This document shows, one piece after another, positions 25,315 through 34,305 of a stretch of DNA of 53,600 nucleotides (the first letter of the stretch is position 1; each line of letters opens with the position of its first letter). The notes under the pieces are model-generated. The model saw only the letters and a list, made by a program, of their open reading frames with translations, was not told where the DNA came from and did not search any database. Both the position numbers and the translations under genes were made by a program. Origin of the DNA: an uncultured Lentisphaerota bacterium (GTDB taxonomy: Bacteria; Verrucomicrobiota; Kiritimatiellia; CAIQIC01); assembly GCA_903896925.1 (NCBI GenBank), contig CAITZM010000159.1, positions 1 through 53,600 on the forward strand, written 5' to 3'.

Positions 25315-28242
25315 ATGAAGTTGACCTATTTTGCGGCGGTGGCCCTGGTCGGCGTTGAGGCGCTGGCCGCGCCGGTGGTGGTGTGCCCACGCGAGGCCGT
25401 GCCCCAGGCGCAGCTCGCGGCGAAGGAGGTCGTGCGCTACGTCTACCTGCGCACCGGCGCGAAGCCGGCAGTCGCGGCGCAACTCCCGGCGGAGGGCGAG
25501 GCGATCCTGCTGGCCCACGACCCGGGGCTCGGCGCGGAAGCGTTCGCGATCAAAACCACGCAGCAGGACGGCCGCCGGGTCTGGACGATCTCCGGCGGCA
25601 GCGGGGCCGGCCTGCTCTACGGCGCCTACCGGTTCGCGGAAAAACTCGGCGTGCGCTTCTACCTGCACGGCGACGTGGTCCCCGACGAGCGGCTCGCGGC
25701 GCTGCCGGAGGTCAACGAGTCCGGCGCGCCGCTCTTCGCCACGCGCGGCATCCAGCCGTTCCACGATTTCCCGGAGGGACCGGACTGGTGGAACCAGGAC
25801 GACTACCTCGCCTACCTCGGGCAGCTCGCGAAGTTGCGGATGAATTTCTTCGGGCTGCATTGCTATCCCGCGGGCGGCGTCGGGCCGGAGCCGCTGGTGT
25901 GGATCGGCCTGCCGCAGGACCTCGACCGCAAGGGGCGCGTTGACTTCAGCTACCCGTCGACATGGGCCAACACGATGCGCACCGGCATGTGGGGCTATGC
26001 GGCGATGAAGGCCGACGATTTCTGCGCGGGCGCGAACCAGCTCTTCGAGCGCAACGATTACGGCCCCGAGGTGCTGTTCAACCGGATGCCGGCGCCGGCT
26101 GCGCCCCTGCCCAGCAACCAGCTGTTCAACGACGTCGGCGCCATGTTGGGCACGGTCTTCGCCCAGGCGCGCGCGCTGGGCGTGAAGACCTGCATCGGCA
26201 CCGAGACACCGCTGACCATTCCGAAGCTGGTACAAGAACATTTGAAGCAGCAGGGCAAGGACCCGAAGGATCCCGCGGTCGTGCGCGAGCTCTACGAGGG
26301 CATGTTCCGGCGCATCGCCAAGCTCTACCCGGTGGACTACTACTGGCTTTGGACGCCGGAGAACTGGACGTGGAAGGGGAACAAGCCCGAGGAACTCGCC
26401 GCGACCATCGCGGACATCAACGCCGCGCTCGCGGCGCTGAACACGATCGGCAAGCCCTTCACGCTGGCGACCTGTGGCTGGGTGCTGGGCCCGCAGAGCG
26501 ACCGCGCCGCGCTCGACAAGATCCTGCCGCAGGAATGCCCGATGAGCTGCATCAACCGCCAGGTGGGCCACGCGCCGGACGAAGCCGGCTTCGCCAAGGT
26601 CAGCAACCGGCCGAAGTGGGTGATCCCGTGGATGGAGAACGATCCCAACCTCGTCGCCCCGCAGCCGTGGGCCGGCCGGATGCGCGCCGACGCCGTGGAC
26701 GGGCGCCTGCTCGGCTGCACCGGGCTGCTCGGCATCCACTGGCGGACCAAGCAGATGATGCTGAACGTGGCCGCGCTCGCCGACGCCGCCTGGGACCAGT
26801 CGTGGACGCCCGCAAGCTACAAGCTGGAAGCGACGGAACTGGACGACAGCCTGACCCTCGGCGCCGTCGGCGGCACGGCCGCGCACTTCACGGCGCCGGT
26901 CGCCGGGGCCGATGTGCCCGCGGTCTACCAGAACGTACGCTACAACATGAGCGCCTTCCGCCTCGAAGTTCCCAACGGCAGCTACGCCGTCACGCTCAAA
27001 TTCAACGAGCCGCGCTATACCGCCGCCGGCCAGCGCGTCTTCGGCGTCAAGCTGCAAGGGCGGCAGGTGCTCGAACATCTTGATCTCTTCGCGCAGGCCG
27101 GCCGGAACAAGGCGCTCGACTACCCGTTCAGCGCGGTGGCCGTGACCAACGGCCAGCTGCGGGTCGAGTTCACGCACGAGGTCGAGTATCCGTGCATCGC
27201 CGGCATCGTCATCAGCAATGCGGTGTTCCAACGCAAGCTCAACTGCGGCGGCGGGGCTGTCGCCGATTACGAGGCCGACACCGCCACCGACCACAACACC
27301 AATCCGCGCCGCGACCGCACGATGCCGGTCGCCGGCTTCTACACAGACTTCGCCCGCGCGAATTTCGGCGCCGGGGTGGCGGAGTCCGCCGGCCAACTGC
27401 TGGCGAAGCTCGACGGCACGCAGCTGCCGGAGCCGACGACCTGGCTGCACGGCCCCGGCGGCATCAAGATCGAAAAGGCGCCGTGGTCGGAGGTGAAGGC
27501 GAAGTACGCCTTCGTGGATGAACTCGCCGCGCTGCGTCCGCAGGTACAGGGAGCGGGCAACCTGGAGCGCTTCGATTACTGGCTGAACACCTATCGCTAC
27601 ATGGCCGCGCTCGCCGAGGTCGGCTGCCGGCGCGGGGCCTTCGACCGCGCCCTGCCTGCGCTCAAGACCGAGAAGGATCCCGAGAAGCTCAAGCCCTTGA
27701 TCCTCGCCGCCACCAAGCTGCGCATCGAACTCTCGCGCGCCTGGGAGCGGATGATCGGCTGGCAGGTCGCCGCCACCGACACCCCCGGCGAACTCGGCAC
27801 GCTCGCCAACCTCGAGCAGCACACCCGCAAGCAGCTGCAGTTCCTGACCGCGCACGACACGGAGCTGGAGAAAATAGCCGGGGAGCCGCTGCCCGACGAA
27901 ATCGCGTTGCGCAAGAGCTACACCGGCCCCGCGCGCCTGACCGTGCCCACGGTGCGCACGCTCGCGGCGAAGAACGAGTGGTTGAACATCAAGGTCTTTG
28001 CGCTCGACCGGCAACCGGTGACGAACGCCAAGTTATACTGGCGTCCGCTGGGCGCTGGCGCCTTCGAGGAAGTGCCGCTCAAGCGCGAGACACGCGCCGT
28101 CTACTTCGTGAAGATCAAGGCCCAGGCGGACCTCGAGTACTATATCCAGACCGAAACCACCGCGGGCGCCAAGCTCGTCTGGCCCGCCACCGCGCCGCAA
28201 CTCAACCAGACCGTGCTGGTCTGGTCGCCGTCGAACAAGTGA
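25315..28242 (+). CDS. Secreted glycosidase-like protein with GH20b/GH67-type N-terminus and malectin domain
   Basis: Start ATG 25315 has GGAG about nine bases upstream and a signal peptide (MKLTYFAAVALVGVEALA); the in-frame ATG at 25288 lacks both. Order in the 975-residue protein: an N-terminal alpha/beta domain of the kind preceding GH20, GH67 and GH115 catalytic barrels (residues about 20-130, GLLYGAYRFAEKLGVRFY), and a probable TIM barrel (about 140-500, with YYWLWTPENWTW). A malectin-like carbohydrate-binding domain follows (about 520-650, FRLEVPNGSYAVTLKFNEP), then a helical region and a C-terminal beta domain (about 870-975). An alpha-glucuronidase- or hexosaminidase-like role is plausible; catalytic acids are not assigned. 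Confidence 0.78.
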   Translation: MKLTYFAAVALVGVEALAAPVVVCPREAVPQAQLAAKEVVRYVYLRTGAKPAVAAQLPAEGEAILLAHDPGLGAEAFAIKTTQQDGRRVWTISGGSGAGLLYGAYRFAEKLGVRFYLHGDVVPDERLAALPEVNESGAPLFATRGIQPFHDFPEGPDWWNQDDYLAYLGQLAKLRMNFFGLHCYPAGGVGPEPLVWIGLPQDLDRKGRVDFSYPSTWANTMRTGMWGYAAMKADDFCAGANQLFERNDYGPEVLFNRMPAPAAPLPSNQLFNDVGAMLGTVFAQARALGVKTCIGTETPLTIPKLVQEHLKQQGKDPKDPAVVRELYEGMFRRIAKLYPVDYYWLWTPENWTWKGNKPEELAATIADINAALAALNTIGKPFTLATCGWVLGPQSDRAALDKILPQECPMSCINRQVGHAPDEAGFAKVSNRPKWVIPWMENDPNLVAPQPWAGRMRADAVDGRLLGCTGLLGIHWRTKQMMLNVAALADAAWDQSWTPASYKLEATELDDSLTLGAVGGTAAHFTAPVAGADVPAVYQNVRYNMSAFRLEVPNGSYAVTLKFNEPRYTAAGQRVFGVKLQGRQVLEHLDLFAQAGRNKALDYPFSAVAVTNGQLRVEFTHEVEYPCIAGIVISNAVFQRKLNCGGGAVADYEADTATDHNTNPRRDRTMPVAGFYTDFARANFGAGVAESAGQLLAKLDGTQLPEPTTWLHGPGGIKIEKAPWSEVKAKYAFVDELAALRPQVQGAGNLERFDYWLNTYRYMAALAEVGCRRGAFDRALPALKTEKDPEKLKPLILAATKLRIELSRAWERMIGWQVAATDTPGELGTLANLEQHTRKQLQFLTAHDTELEKIAGEPLPDEIALRKSYTGPARLTVPTVRTLAAKNEWLNIKVFALDRQPVTNAKLYWRPLGAGAFEEVPLKRETRAVYFVKIKAQADLEYYIQTETTAGAKLVWPATAPQLNQTVLVWSPSNK

Positions 28243-28255
28243 AAGGAACCGGAAA

Positions 28256-29629
28256 ATGAACTCACGCGAGATCCTGCTCAAGGCCCTGCGCAACGAAACC
28301 ACGCCGCGGCCCGCTTGGGTGCCGTTCGTCGGCGTCCATGGCGCCAAGCTGATCGGCAAGACGGCCCGCGAATACCTCCAGTCGGGCGAGCTGATGACCG
28401 CCGGCCTGCGCCGCGCCCGCGAGCTCTATCAGCCCGACGGCCTCCCCGTGGCCTTCGACCTGCAGTTGGAGGCCGAGGTGCTGGGCTGCGAACTGCATTG
28501 GGCCGACCAGACGCCGCCCTCGGTCCGCACCCACCCGCTGGAACAGGGCCAGTCGCTCGTCGCGCTGCCGGTGTTCGATCCAAGCATGGGCCGTTTCCCG
28601 CTGGTGATGGACACCCTGCGCACGGCCAAGAAGGAGATGGGTAACGACATCGCGCTCTACGGCCTGCTCTGCGGGCCGTTCACCCTGGCGCTGCACCTGA
28701 TGGGCAACGAGATCTTCCTCCAGATGTTCGATCATCCCGACTACGTCAAGGCCGTCATCGGCTTCTGCGCGTCCGTCGGCCAGAAGGTGGCGCAGGCCTA
28801 CCTCGACAACGGCGCGGATGTGATCGCGGTGGTGGACCCGATGACCAGCCAGATTTCGGCCGAGCACTTCGATCTGTTCGTCACGCCGGCCGTCAACCAG
28901 ATCTTTGCCTTCGTGCGCGACCGCAAGGCGCTCTCCTCGCTCTTCGTCTGCGGCGACGCGACGCGCAACCTCGAGGCCATGTGCCGCACCGACTGCAACA
29001 ACATCTCCATCGACGAAAACATCACGCTGGAGAGCATCCGCGACTTCACCCGCGGCCGCAACAAGTCCTTCGGCGGCAACCTCAAGCTGACCAGCGTGCT
29101 GCTGCTCGGCGACGAGGAGGACGCGCAGTTGGACGCGATCCGCTGCATCGACGTGGGCGGCGGTTGCGGCTTCGTGCTCGCGCCCGGCTGCGACCTGCCC
29201 TTCAACACGCCGGAGAAGAACCTCGCCGCCATCGCCGGCATGGTCCACGACGGGTACCGCCGCGAGGTCGCCAAGCGCACACTCATCGCCAAGTCCGCTG
29301 CGCACGCCTCCGAGGTGCCGCTGCCTGACTACGCCCGCGAACCACACGTGACCATCGACGTCATCACGCTCGATTCCGCCTCCTGCGCGCCGTGCCAATA
29401 CATGATGGACGCGGTGCACCGCGCCACCAAGCGGCTCTCGCAGCCGGTGATCGTCAAGGAGCACCGCATCACCAGCCGCGAAGGCATCGGCGTCATGACG
29501 CGGCTCGGCGTGAAAAACATCCCGACCATCTGCCTCGACGGCGTCGTGGCGTTTGCCTCCATCATCCCCGACCAGAACACGCTTGCAGCGGCCATCGAGG
29601 CCCGGATCGGCGCCAAGAGGCCGGCATGA
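28256..29629 (+). CDS. UroD/MtaA-like methyltransferase fused to a thioredoxin-fold domain
   Basis: A 457-residue cytoplasmic protein. Residues 1-345 have the UroD/MtaA pattern (SREILLKALRNE, YGLLCGPFTLALHLMG, GADVIAVVDPM, VCGDATRN, FVLAPGCDLPF). Two expected zinc ligands, Cys232 and Cys312, are present, but the usual histidine two residues before Cys232 is phenylalanine. Residues about 365-457 form a thioredoxin-like domain with Cys377-Ala-Pro-Cys380 and a cis-proline region (VKNIPTICLDG). The family moves methyl groups between methylated substrates, corrinoid and thiol acceptors. A built-in CxxC domain could reduce or donate thiols (inference). It lies 13 bases after the malectin gene and overlaps the CobW gene as ATGA, suggesting one transcript and metal delivery by CobW. 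Confidence 0.85.
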   Translation: MNSREILLKALRNETTPRPAWVPFVGVHGAKLIGKTAREYLQSGELMTAGLRRARELYQPDGLPVAFDLQLEAEVLGCELHWADQTPPSVRTHPLEQGQSLVALPVFDPSMGRFPLVMDTLRTAKKEMGNDIALYGLLCGPFTLALHLMGNEIFLQMFDHPDYVKAVIGFCASVGQKVAQAYLDNGADVIAVVDPMTSQISAEHFDLFVTPAVNQIFAFVRDRKALSSLFVCGDATRNLEAMCRTDCNNISIDENITLESIRDFTRGRNKSFGGNLKLTSVLLLGDEEDAQLDAIRCIDVGGGCGFVLAPGCDLPFNTPEKNLAAIAGMVHDGYRREVAKRTLIAKSAAHASEVPLPDYAREPHVTIDVITLDSASCAPCQYMMDAVHRATKRLSQPVIVKEHRITSREGIGVMTRLGVKNIPTICLDGVVAFASIIPDQNTLAAAIEARIGAKRPA

Positions 29630-30519
29630 TCCCCCTCGCGCTCGTCACCGGCTTCCTGGGCAGCGGCAAGACGACCTATTTGAAACAGCTCATCGACCGG
29701 TATCACGACCGCAAGCTGGTCTGGCTCGTCAACGAGTTCTCCGCGCGCGACGTGGACGCCGCCGTGCTCGGCGGCGAGACCGCCGACGTGGTCTCCATCG
29801 CCGGCGGCAGCATCTTCTGCCGCTGCCTCGCGACGGAATTCATCGCCCACCTGCGCGATCTGCCGGCCCGCTTCGGCACGCCGGCAGCACCGGTGGCAGG
29901 CGTCGTGGTCGAGGCCAGCGGCATGGCGAACCCGGCCGTCACGGGCACCCTGCTGCGCGAGGCGCGGCTCGACGCCGTCTACCGGCTCGCCTCCGTCACC
30001 GCGATTGTGGACCCCGGCACGTTTATGAAGCTGTTGCACACGCTGCCAAACATCCGCGCCCAGGTCGAGGCCGCCAACCGCGCGCTGCTCAACAAGACTG
30101 ACCTGTATCCGCTGGCGGTCATCGAGCAGACCGAGGCCGCGCTGCGCGACATCAACCCCGCCCTGGAAATCGCGCGCACCCGCTACTGTGCAGACGAGGC
30201 CGACCTCTTCGCCGCGGCGCCCGCCAGCCCCGCCCACGGCGAACTCGCGCCCTGCCGCGACCCGCACTTTGAGAGTTTCGTCAGAACCCTGCCGGACCCG
30301 CTTGATTGGAACAAGCTCCGTGCTGCAGTGGCCTCGGCCCATGGCGATATTTTCCGGATCAAGGGCTTTGCGCGCCACGACGGGCGTTGCGTCCATGTGG
30401 ATTATTCGTCCTCCGGCTGGTCCCTGGAGGAGGCCGACGGCGAGATGCCTTCCGAGTTGGTGTTCATCGTACGCAGCCCGGGCGCTCCCGCCATACGCCG
30501 ACTGCTGGAAAAAATCTGA
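29626..30519 (+). CDS. CobW/P47K-type GTP-binding metallochaperone
   Basis: The true start is ATG 29626, inside the stop of the UroD-thioredoxin gene (ATGA); longer open frames are shadows of that gene. The 297-residue protein starts with the G-protein Walker A (VTGFLGSGKTTYL). GGSIFCRC follows, a variant of the family's metal-binding Cys motif, then VVEASGMANP and the guanine-specificity NKTD. A C-terminal CobW_C domain (FRIKGFARHD) closes it. COG0523 GTPases insert zinc, cobalt or iron into client proteins. The translational coupling makes the preceding UroD-like protein the likely client (inference). Confidence 0.88.
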   Translation: MIPLALVTGFLGSGKTTYLKQLIDRYHDRKLVWLVNEFSARDVDAAVLGGETADVVSIAGGSIFCRCLATEFIAHLRDLPARFGTPAAPVAGVVVEASGMANPAVTGTLLREARLDAVYRLASVTAIVDPGTFMKLLHTLPNIRAQVEAANRALLNKTDLYPLAVIEQTEAALRDINPALEIARTRYCADEADLFAAAPASPAHGELAPCRDPHFESFVRTLPDPLDWNKLRAAVASAHGDIFRIKGFARHDGRCVHVDYSSSGWSLEEADGEMPSELVFIVRSPGAPAIRRLLEKI

Positions 30520-30588
30520 CCGCAACTTGCCGCTTGAAACCGGCTCCGGCCGCAGCGTATGCTCCGTGCGGCATTTCAGGACACCAAC

Positions 30589-31554
30589 ATGGCACATACC
30601 CGGGTCATCGCAATCGGCAACCAGAAGGGCGGCGTGGGCAAAACCACGACGTCGGTCAACCTCGCTGCCTGCCTCGCGGAACGGCGACAGAAGGTGCTGC
30701 TGATCGATCTCGACCCGCAGGCCAACGCGACCAGCAGTTTCGGCATCGAGAAGCGCGAGGGCGGCAGCATCTACCGCGCGCTGCTCGGCTCGGTGAAGGC
30801 CAGTGACCTGATCGTCCCGACCGCGATCGACCACCTCGACCTGATCCCCTCGGAAGTGGACCTGGCCGGCGCCGAGATCGAGATCGCGCGCGCCGACCGC
30901 TACCTCCACCGCTTCGCCGAGGCGCTCGCGCCGCTGCTCGCGGCCGACCATCACGACGTGATCCTGGTGGACTGCCCGCCCTCGCTCGGCATCCTGACGA
31001 TGAACGCGCTGTGCGCGGCGGATTCGATCCTGATCCCGATCCAGAGCGAGTATTTCGCGCTCGAGGGCCTGAGCGTGATCGAACGCGTCATCGGCCAGCT
31101 GCGCGCCAGCGGCGCGAACCCGCGGCTGGAGATCGAGGGCATCGTGATGACGATGTACGACGGCCGTACGAACCTCGCGCAGCAGGTCGTGGCGGAAGTT
31201 CTCAAGCATTTTGGCGAGAAGGTCTACGAGACGCTGATCCCGCGCAGCGTGCGCCTGAGCGAGGCGCCCAGCTACGGCCAGCCGATCATCGTCTACGACA
31301 AGCATTGCACCGGCGCCGCGGCCTACCGCCACCTCGCGCGCGAGTTCATCAAACGCCGCAAAGCCGCCGCCGGGGTCCCCGCCGCGCCGGAAGCGGCGGC
31401 CGATATCGTGACTGTGTCGGGCCTGCTGGCCAACGCCACGCCGCCGCCGCTGCCCGCACCCTCCGCTGTACCTGCACCGGCCGTCGCCACCGCCGTGCCG
31501 GCGCCCGCAGACGCACCGGCCGCCGCGCCGCAAGCTGGCACCGCACCCACGTAA
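30589..31554 (+). CDS. parA: ParA/Soj-type partitioning ATPase
   Basis: ATG 30589 (AGGA eight bases upstream) yields 321 residues starting MAHTRVIAIGNQKGGVGKTT, the deviant Walker A with its signature lysine. Walker A' (LLIDLDPQANATSS) and Walker B (VILVDCPPSLG) follow. The body is a normal chromosomal Soj/ParA of about 265 residues. The last 55 residues are an unusual Ala/Pro-rich, probably disordered tail. No ParB gene or parS-like palindrome is visible next to it: the neighbour on one side is CobW, on the other a REP-filled spacer and the ebo cluster on the opposite strand. It may work with a ParB encoded elsewhere, or position another cargo. Confidence 0.88.
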   Translation: MAHTRVIAIGNQKGGVGKTTTSVNLAACLAERRQKVLLIDLDPQANATSSFGIEKREGGSIYRALLGSVKASDLIVPTAIDHLDLIPSEVDLAGAEIEIARADRYLHRFAEALAPLLAADHHDVILVDCPPSLGILTMNALCAADSILIPIQSEYFALEGLSVIERVIGQLRASGANPRLEIEGIVMTMYDGRTNLAQQVVAEVLKHFGEKVYETLIPRSVRLSEAPSYGQPIIVYDKHCTGAAAYRHLAREFIKRRKAAAGVPAAPEAAADIVTVSGLLANATPPPLPAPSAVPAPAVATAVPAPADAPAAAPQAGTAPT

Positions 31555-31565
31555 CCGCTCGCCTT

Positions 31566-31892
31566 GTAGCCGCGTTTGTCAAAACGCAGCCGCGCTTGCA
31601 ACTGCGCCATGATTGGGCCCTCCGTGTTCCTTCGAGTGCGAGGCTCTGACGTGGATTTGAACTTGGACTCCTCTGGCGTCGCTCCGGGTGCTCCGCATTC
31701 TCACGAATGCGGCTACGAGCAGCGTGCGGAATCTGGCCTGCGTGCGGCATTCAACATGTAGCCGCGTTTGTCAAAACGCGGCTGAACCGCAAACACGCCG
31801 TGACTCGGCTCTCATGCTCCGGTAAACAAAACACAACTTGGACCCGCCCGACGTCCTTCCGGAGGCGCAGCATCCTCACGCATGCGGCTACA
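31566..31892. repeat. REP-type hairpins between parA and eboE
   Basis: The spacer contains four hairpins of the RAYT-1 family: + strand at 31566-31590 and 31758-31782, - strand at 31693-31716 and about 31867-31892. The last overlaps the end of eboE, whose TAG stop (complement of 31888-31890) is part of the hairpin's GTAG. The spacer lies between convergent genes, a usual REP location. No gene is visible in it. Confidence 0.82.
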
Positions 31893-33072
31893 GGCGTTGC
31901 AGCACCCACTCGAGTTCCCGGCCGATGCAGTCGACCACGCCCGCGGCGCGCATCGTTTCCGGCAGGACCGCGAAGGTGTAGGTCTCGACCTCCAGGTGCC
32001 CGGTCGCCGCACATGCTTCGCGGAAAAATTCAGCGCTCAAATCCGGGGCCGTCGAGCGCAGCGGCGCCCCACCCTTCCAAAACAGCGGGACATGGAAATG
32101 CACGCGCACCGTCTCCAGCCGCCCGCTCTCCGCAATGGCCGGCAGTGCGTCGGAGAGGTCAGGCCACGCCAGCAGTTCGCCGCTCTTGAACCGCGCCTTG
32201 GTCTGGTGCAGATAGACCGGCTCATCGAAGGCCCGGAGCGCTTCCACCTCTTCTGGGCGGGAGTTCCGGTTCCCACGAAACTCCGCGAGGACCACCTCCA
32301 GCGCCGCGCTGAGCTGGATTTTGGACACACGCAGGCCCGCCGCGCGGTAGCGGCGCAGCGCGTCCAGCGGCGACTCGAACTGCAGCGCCGCATGGCAGGT
32401 GTCGAGGCAGACGCCGAGATGACGCCGGACCAGCTCGCGCTCCGCTGCGTCAGCGCACGCGGCGGCGAGCGGACCCTCGAAAAACTTGATGACCTCATCG
32501 GTCATTTCCAGGAAACAGAACGGCTCCGGTTCCATACCCACATGAATTTCGCGGCCGGTCTTCGCACGCAACGCCGCGAGATGCCTGGCGCAGGCGACGA
32601 GGTTCTGAGCCATCGCACGCACGTCCGCCTCCTTGTGGATCCACGGTTTGAACGAGCCGGGCAGCGTGCTGATGCTGCCGCTCAGGCCCTCGGGCAGGAG
32701 GTCGGCGAGGATGTCGGCCAGCAAGCAGGTGTAGTCGAGCCGCTCGCGCGTCCGCCAGTCGGGCGCATACACGTTCTCCTTGACCCGCGCACCGTGGAAC
32801 TGCCCGTACGGGAAGCCGTTGATCGTAAACGCATAGAGGCCGAGCGCGTCCAATTCGTCGCGCATTTTTTTGCGCGCCGCCGGCGCGCGCAACTCCGCCG
32901 CGGCCGCCGCGCCGAGCCGCAGGCCCAACCCGAAGGGACGCCGGGGCGCGAGCCGTTGCTTCACCGCCACCGCATGCTGCCGGATCGCCGCGAGATTTTC
33001 CGCAAGCGTTTCGCCGGGATGGATGTTCAGGCAGTAGGTCAGATGCAGGGGTGATTGATTTTGGATTTGCAT
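31888..33072 (-). CDS. eboE: EboE-like TIM-barrel protein of the ebo cluster
   Basis: This 394-residue protein opens with HLTYCLNIHPGETLAENL, characteristic of EboE (annotated as a metabolite traffic protein, distantly related to xylose-isomerase-like TIM barrels). Potential metal-site residues appear in VGMEPEPFCFLE, VCLDTCHAALQFE and VRVHFHVPLF. In cyanobacteria the ebo (edb) genes are needed to export the scytonemin precursor to the periplasm; in other bacteria the substrate is unknown. It is the last gene of the run and begins 18 bases after the eboD stop. Its own stop codon lies in a REP hairpin. Confidence 0.87.
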   Translation of the reverse strand: MQIQNQSPLHLTYCLNIHPGETLAENLAAIRQHAVAVKQRLAPRRPFGLGLRLGAAAAAELRAPAARKKMRDELDALGLYAFTINGFPYGQFHGARVKENVYAPDWRTRERLDYTCLLADILADLLPEGLSGSISTLPGSFKPWIHKEADVRAMAQNLVACARHLAALRAKTGREIHVGMEPEPFCFLEMTDEVIKFFEGPLAAACADAAERELVRRHLGVCLDTCHAALQFESPLDALRRYRAAGLRVSKIQLSAALEVVLAEFRGNRNSRPEEVEALRAFDEPVYLHQTKARFKSGELLAWPDLSDALPAIAESGRLETVRVHFHVPLFWKGGAPLRSTAPDLSAEFFREACAATGHLEVETYTFAVLPETMRAAGVVDCIGRELEWVLQRL

Positions 33073-33122
33073 GGAAAAAGAATCCGCAGATTACGCAGAT
33101 TTCACAGATTCAGTTTTGCAAT
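33065..33122. repeat. Dispersed AT-richer repeat spanning the eboD/eboE junction
   Basis: A low-complexity stretch built from GATT/CAGATT units (AATCCGCAGATTACGCAGAT at about 33081-33100, then CACAGATTCAG) covers the gap between eboD and eboE and the last codons of eboD. A weaker relative (CACAGATTTCGATTGCACTG) occurs at about 46171-46190. This type of unit is familiar as a dispersed repeat in PVC genomes. Confidence 0.55.
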
Positions 33123-34296
33123 CTGCGGATGAGAAGTTTTCATTCCATTGCTTCAGCTCGGCGATGCACTGGCCCATCAGCGGCATATCCACCTCGTGGA
33201 TCTCGCGGCGCTGGCCGACACCATGCGGCAGGGTCAGGGCGAGTTCGCCGCCGAGGTGCTCGCGGAAATCCTCCAACCCTTGGAAGATCGCCAGCGGCCG
33301 ACCACGCGGCCGGCGCGCCAGCTCCGGATACCAGACCGGCAGGCCGGCCTGCAACAAGCCCTGCACGAGGTCATGAAACGCTTTGGCCGGCAGTTGGCCG
33401 AGGCGCACGGCGTAGGCGGCGTCGAGGGCGATGCCGGCGGCGACGGCCTGGCCGTGCCCGATGCGGTAGCGCGAGAGCACCTCGAGCCGGTGTGCCGACC
33501 AGTGGCCGAAATCCAGCGGCCGCGCCCGGCCCAGCTCGAAGGGGTCGCCGCTGCCGCGGATGTGCTCCAGATGCAGTTCGGCACAACGCGTCACCAGCCG
33601 CGCCATCGTCGCCGGGTCGCGCCGCCGCAGCGCCACCGCGTGCCGGCAAAGCCAGCGGAAAAATCTGGCATCCTTGATCAGCGCAACCTTGAAGGCCTCG
33701 GCGATGCCGCCGCGCCAGTCGCGATCCGGCAACGAGTCGAGCAGGTCGAAATCGTCCACCACCGCAAACGGCGGAGCGAAGGTGCCGACCAGGTTCTTCG
33801 CGGCGCCGAAATTCACCGCCGTCTTGACGCCGACGCCGGAGTCGCACTGCGCCAGCACCGTCGTCGGCAGACGCACCACGCGCAACCCGCGGTGCACCAG
33901 CGAGGCGGCGAAGCCGACCAGATCCAGCACCGCGCCTCCACCGATGACGACGACGCTGGCCTGGCGGTCAAGATGCTGCTCCAGCAGGGCGCGCACGATA
34001 CGCAGGGCATGATTGAAGGAATTCTTGGCAGCCTCCCCACCCGGCACCAGCTGCGGAGGGGCTACGAGTGCCAACCGCCGACGGTAATAGGAAAAATAGC
34101 TTTCGACCCGGCCCGGCAACTCCGGGCAGGCTTGTGCGAGGCCGGCATCCACAAACACCATCGCGTGGCGTCGGCCCGGCTCTTTCAGGCGATCCAGAGC
34201 CCAGCCCAGGGCCAGGTTTTTCAGGTTGAGCGCATCGCGGGTGAAGAGCACCGGGAATTCAAAGCCGGCAGAAATTTTCTGGTTCAAGATTTTCAT
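33091..34296 (-). CDS. eboD: EboD-like 3-dehydroquinate-synthase-family protein
   Basis: A 401-residue member of the dehydroquinate synthase fold. The NAD-binding loop (VVVIGGGAVLDLVGFAAS), the PTTVLAQCDSGVGVKTAVNF motif and the metal-site histidine regions (FGHWSAHRLEVLS and RIGHGQAVAAGIALDA) are all intact, so cyclase activity is plausible. In ebo clusters this gene is EboD and is thought not to serve the shikimate pathway; that assignment rests on the neighbours. The last 11 residues (ADCKTESVKSA) are translated from a dispersed repeat and probably replaced the native end. A transposase has inserted upstream, separating it from eboF, so its expression may now depend on read-through. Confidence 0.87.
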   Translation of the reverse strand: MKILNQKISAGFEFPVLFTRDALNLKNLALGWALDRLKEPGRRHAMVFVDAGLAQACPELPGRVESYFSYYRRRLALVAPPQLVPGGEAAKNSFNHALRIVRALLEQHLDRQASVVVIGGGAVLDLVGFAASLVHRGLRVVRLPTTVLAQCDSGVGVKTAVNFGAAKNLVGTFAPPFAVVDDFDLLDSLPDRDWRGGIAEAFKVALIKDARFFRWLCRHAVALRRRDPATMARLVTRCAELHLEHIRGSGDPFELGRARPLDFGHWSAHRLEVLSRYRIGHGQAVAAGIALDAAYAVRLGQLPAKAFHDLVQGLLQAGLPVWYPELARRPRGRPLAIFQGLEDFREHLGGELALTLPHGVGQRREIHEVDMPLMGQCIAELKQWNENFSSADCKTESVKSA

Positions 34297-34305
34297 GTTG
34301 TTCTT

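Noticed and set aside
24976..28014. Open frame of about 1000 codons on the - strand
   Set aside because: It lies antisense to the malectin-type gene, which has a signal peptide, ribosome binding site and recognisable domains. High-GC third positions create such shadows. The same reasoning removes the long antisense frames at 8603-10249, 11884-14139, 29329-31533, 39478-41157, 43188-44999 and 46364-48424, and the + strand frame over eboF at 34379-36220.
30589..31892. Chromosome origin or partition locus near parA
   Set aside because: No dnaA, gidA/gidB or parB gene and no cluster of DnaA boxes was noticed; the spacer is filled by REP hairpins.
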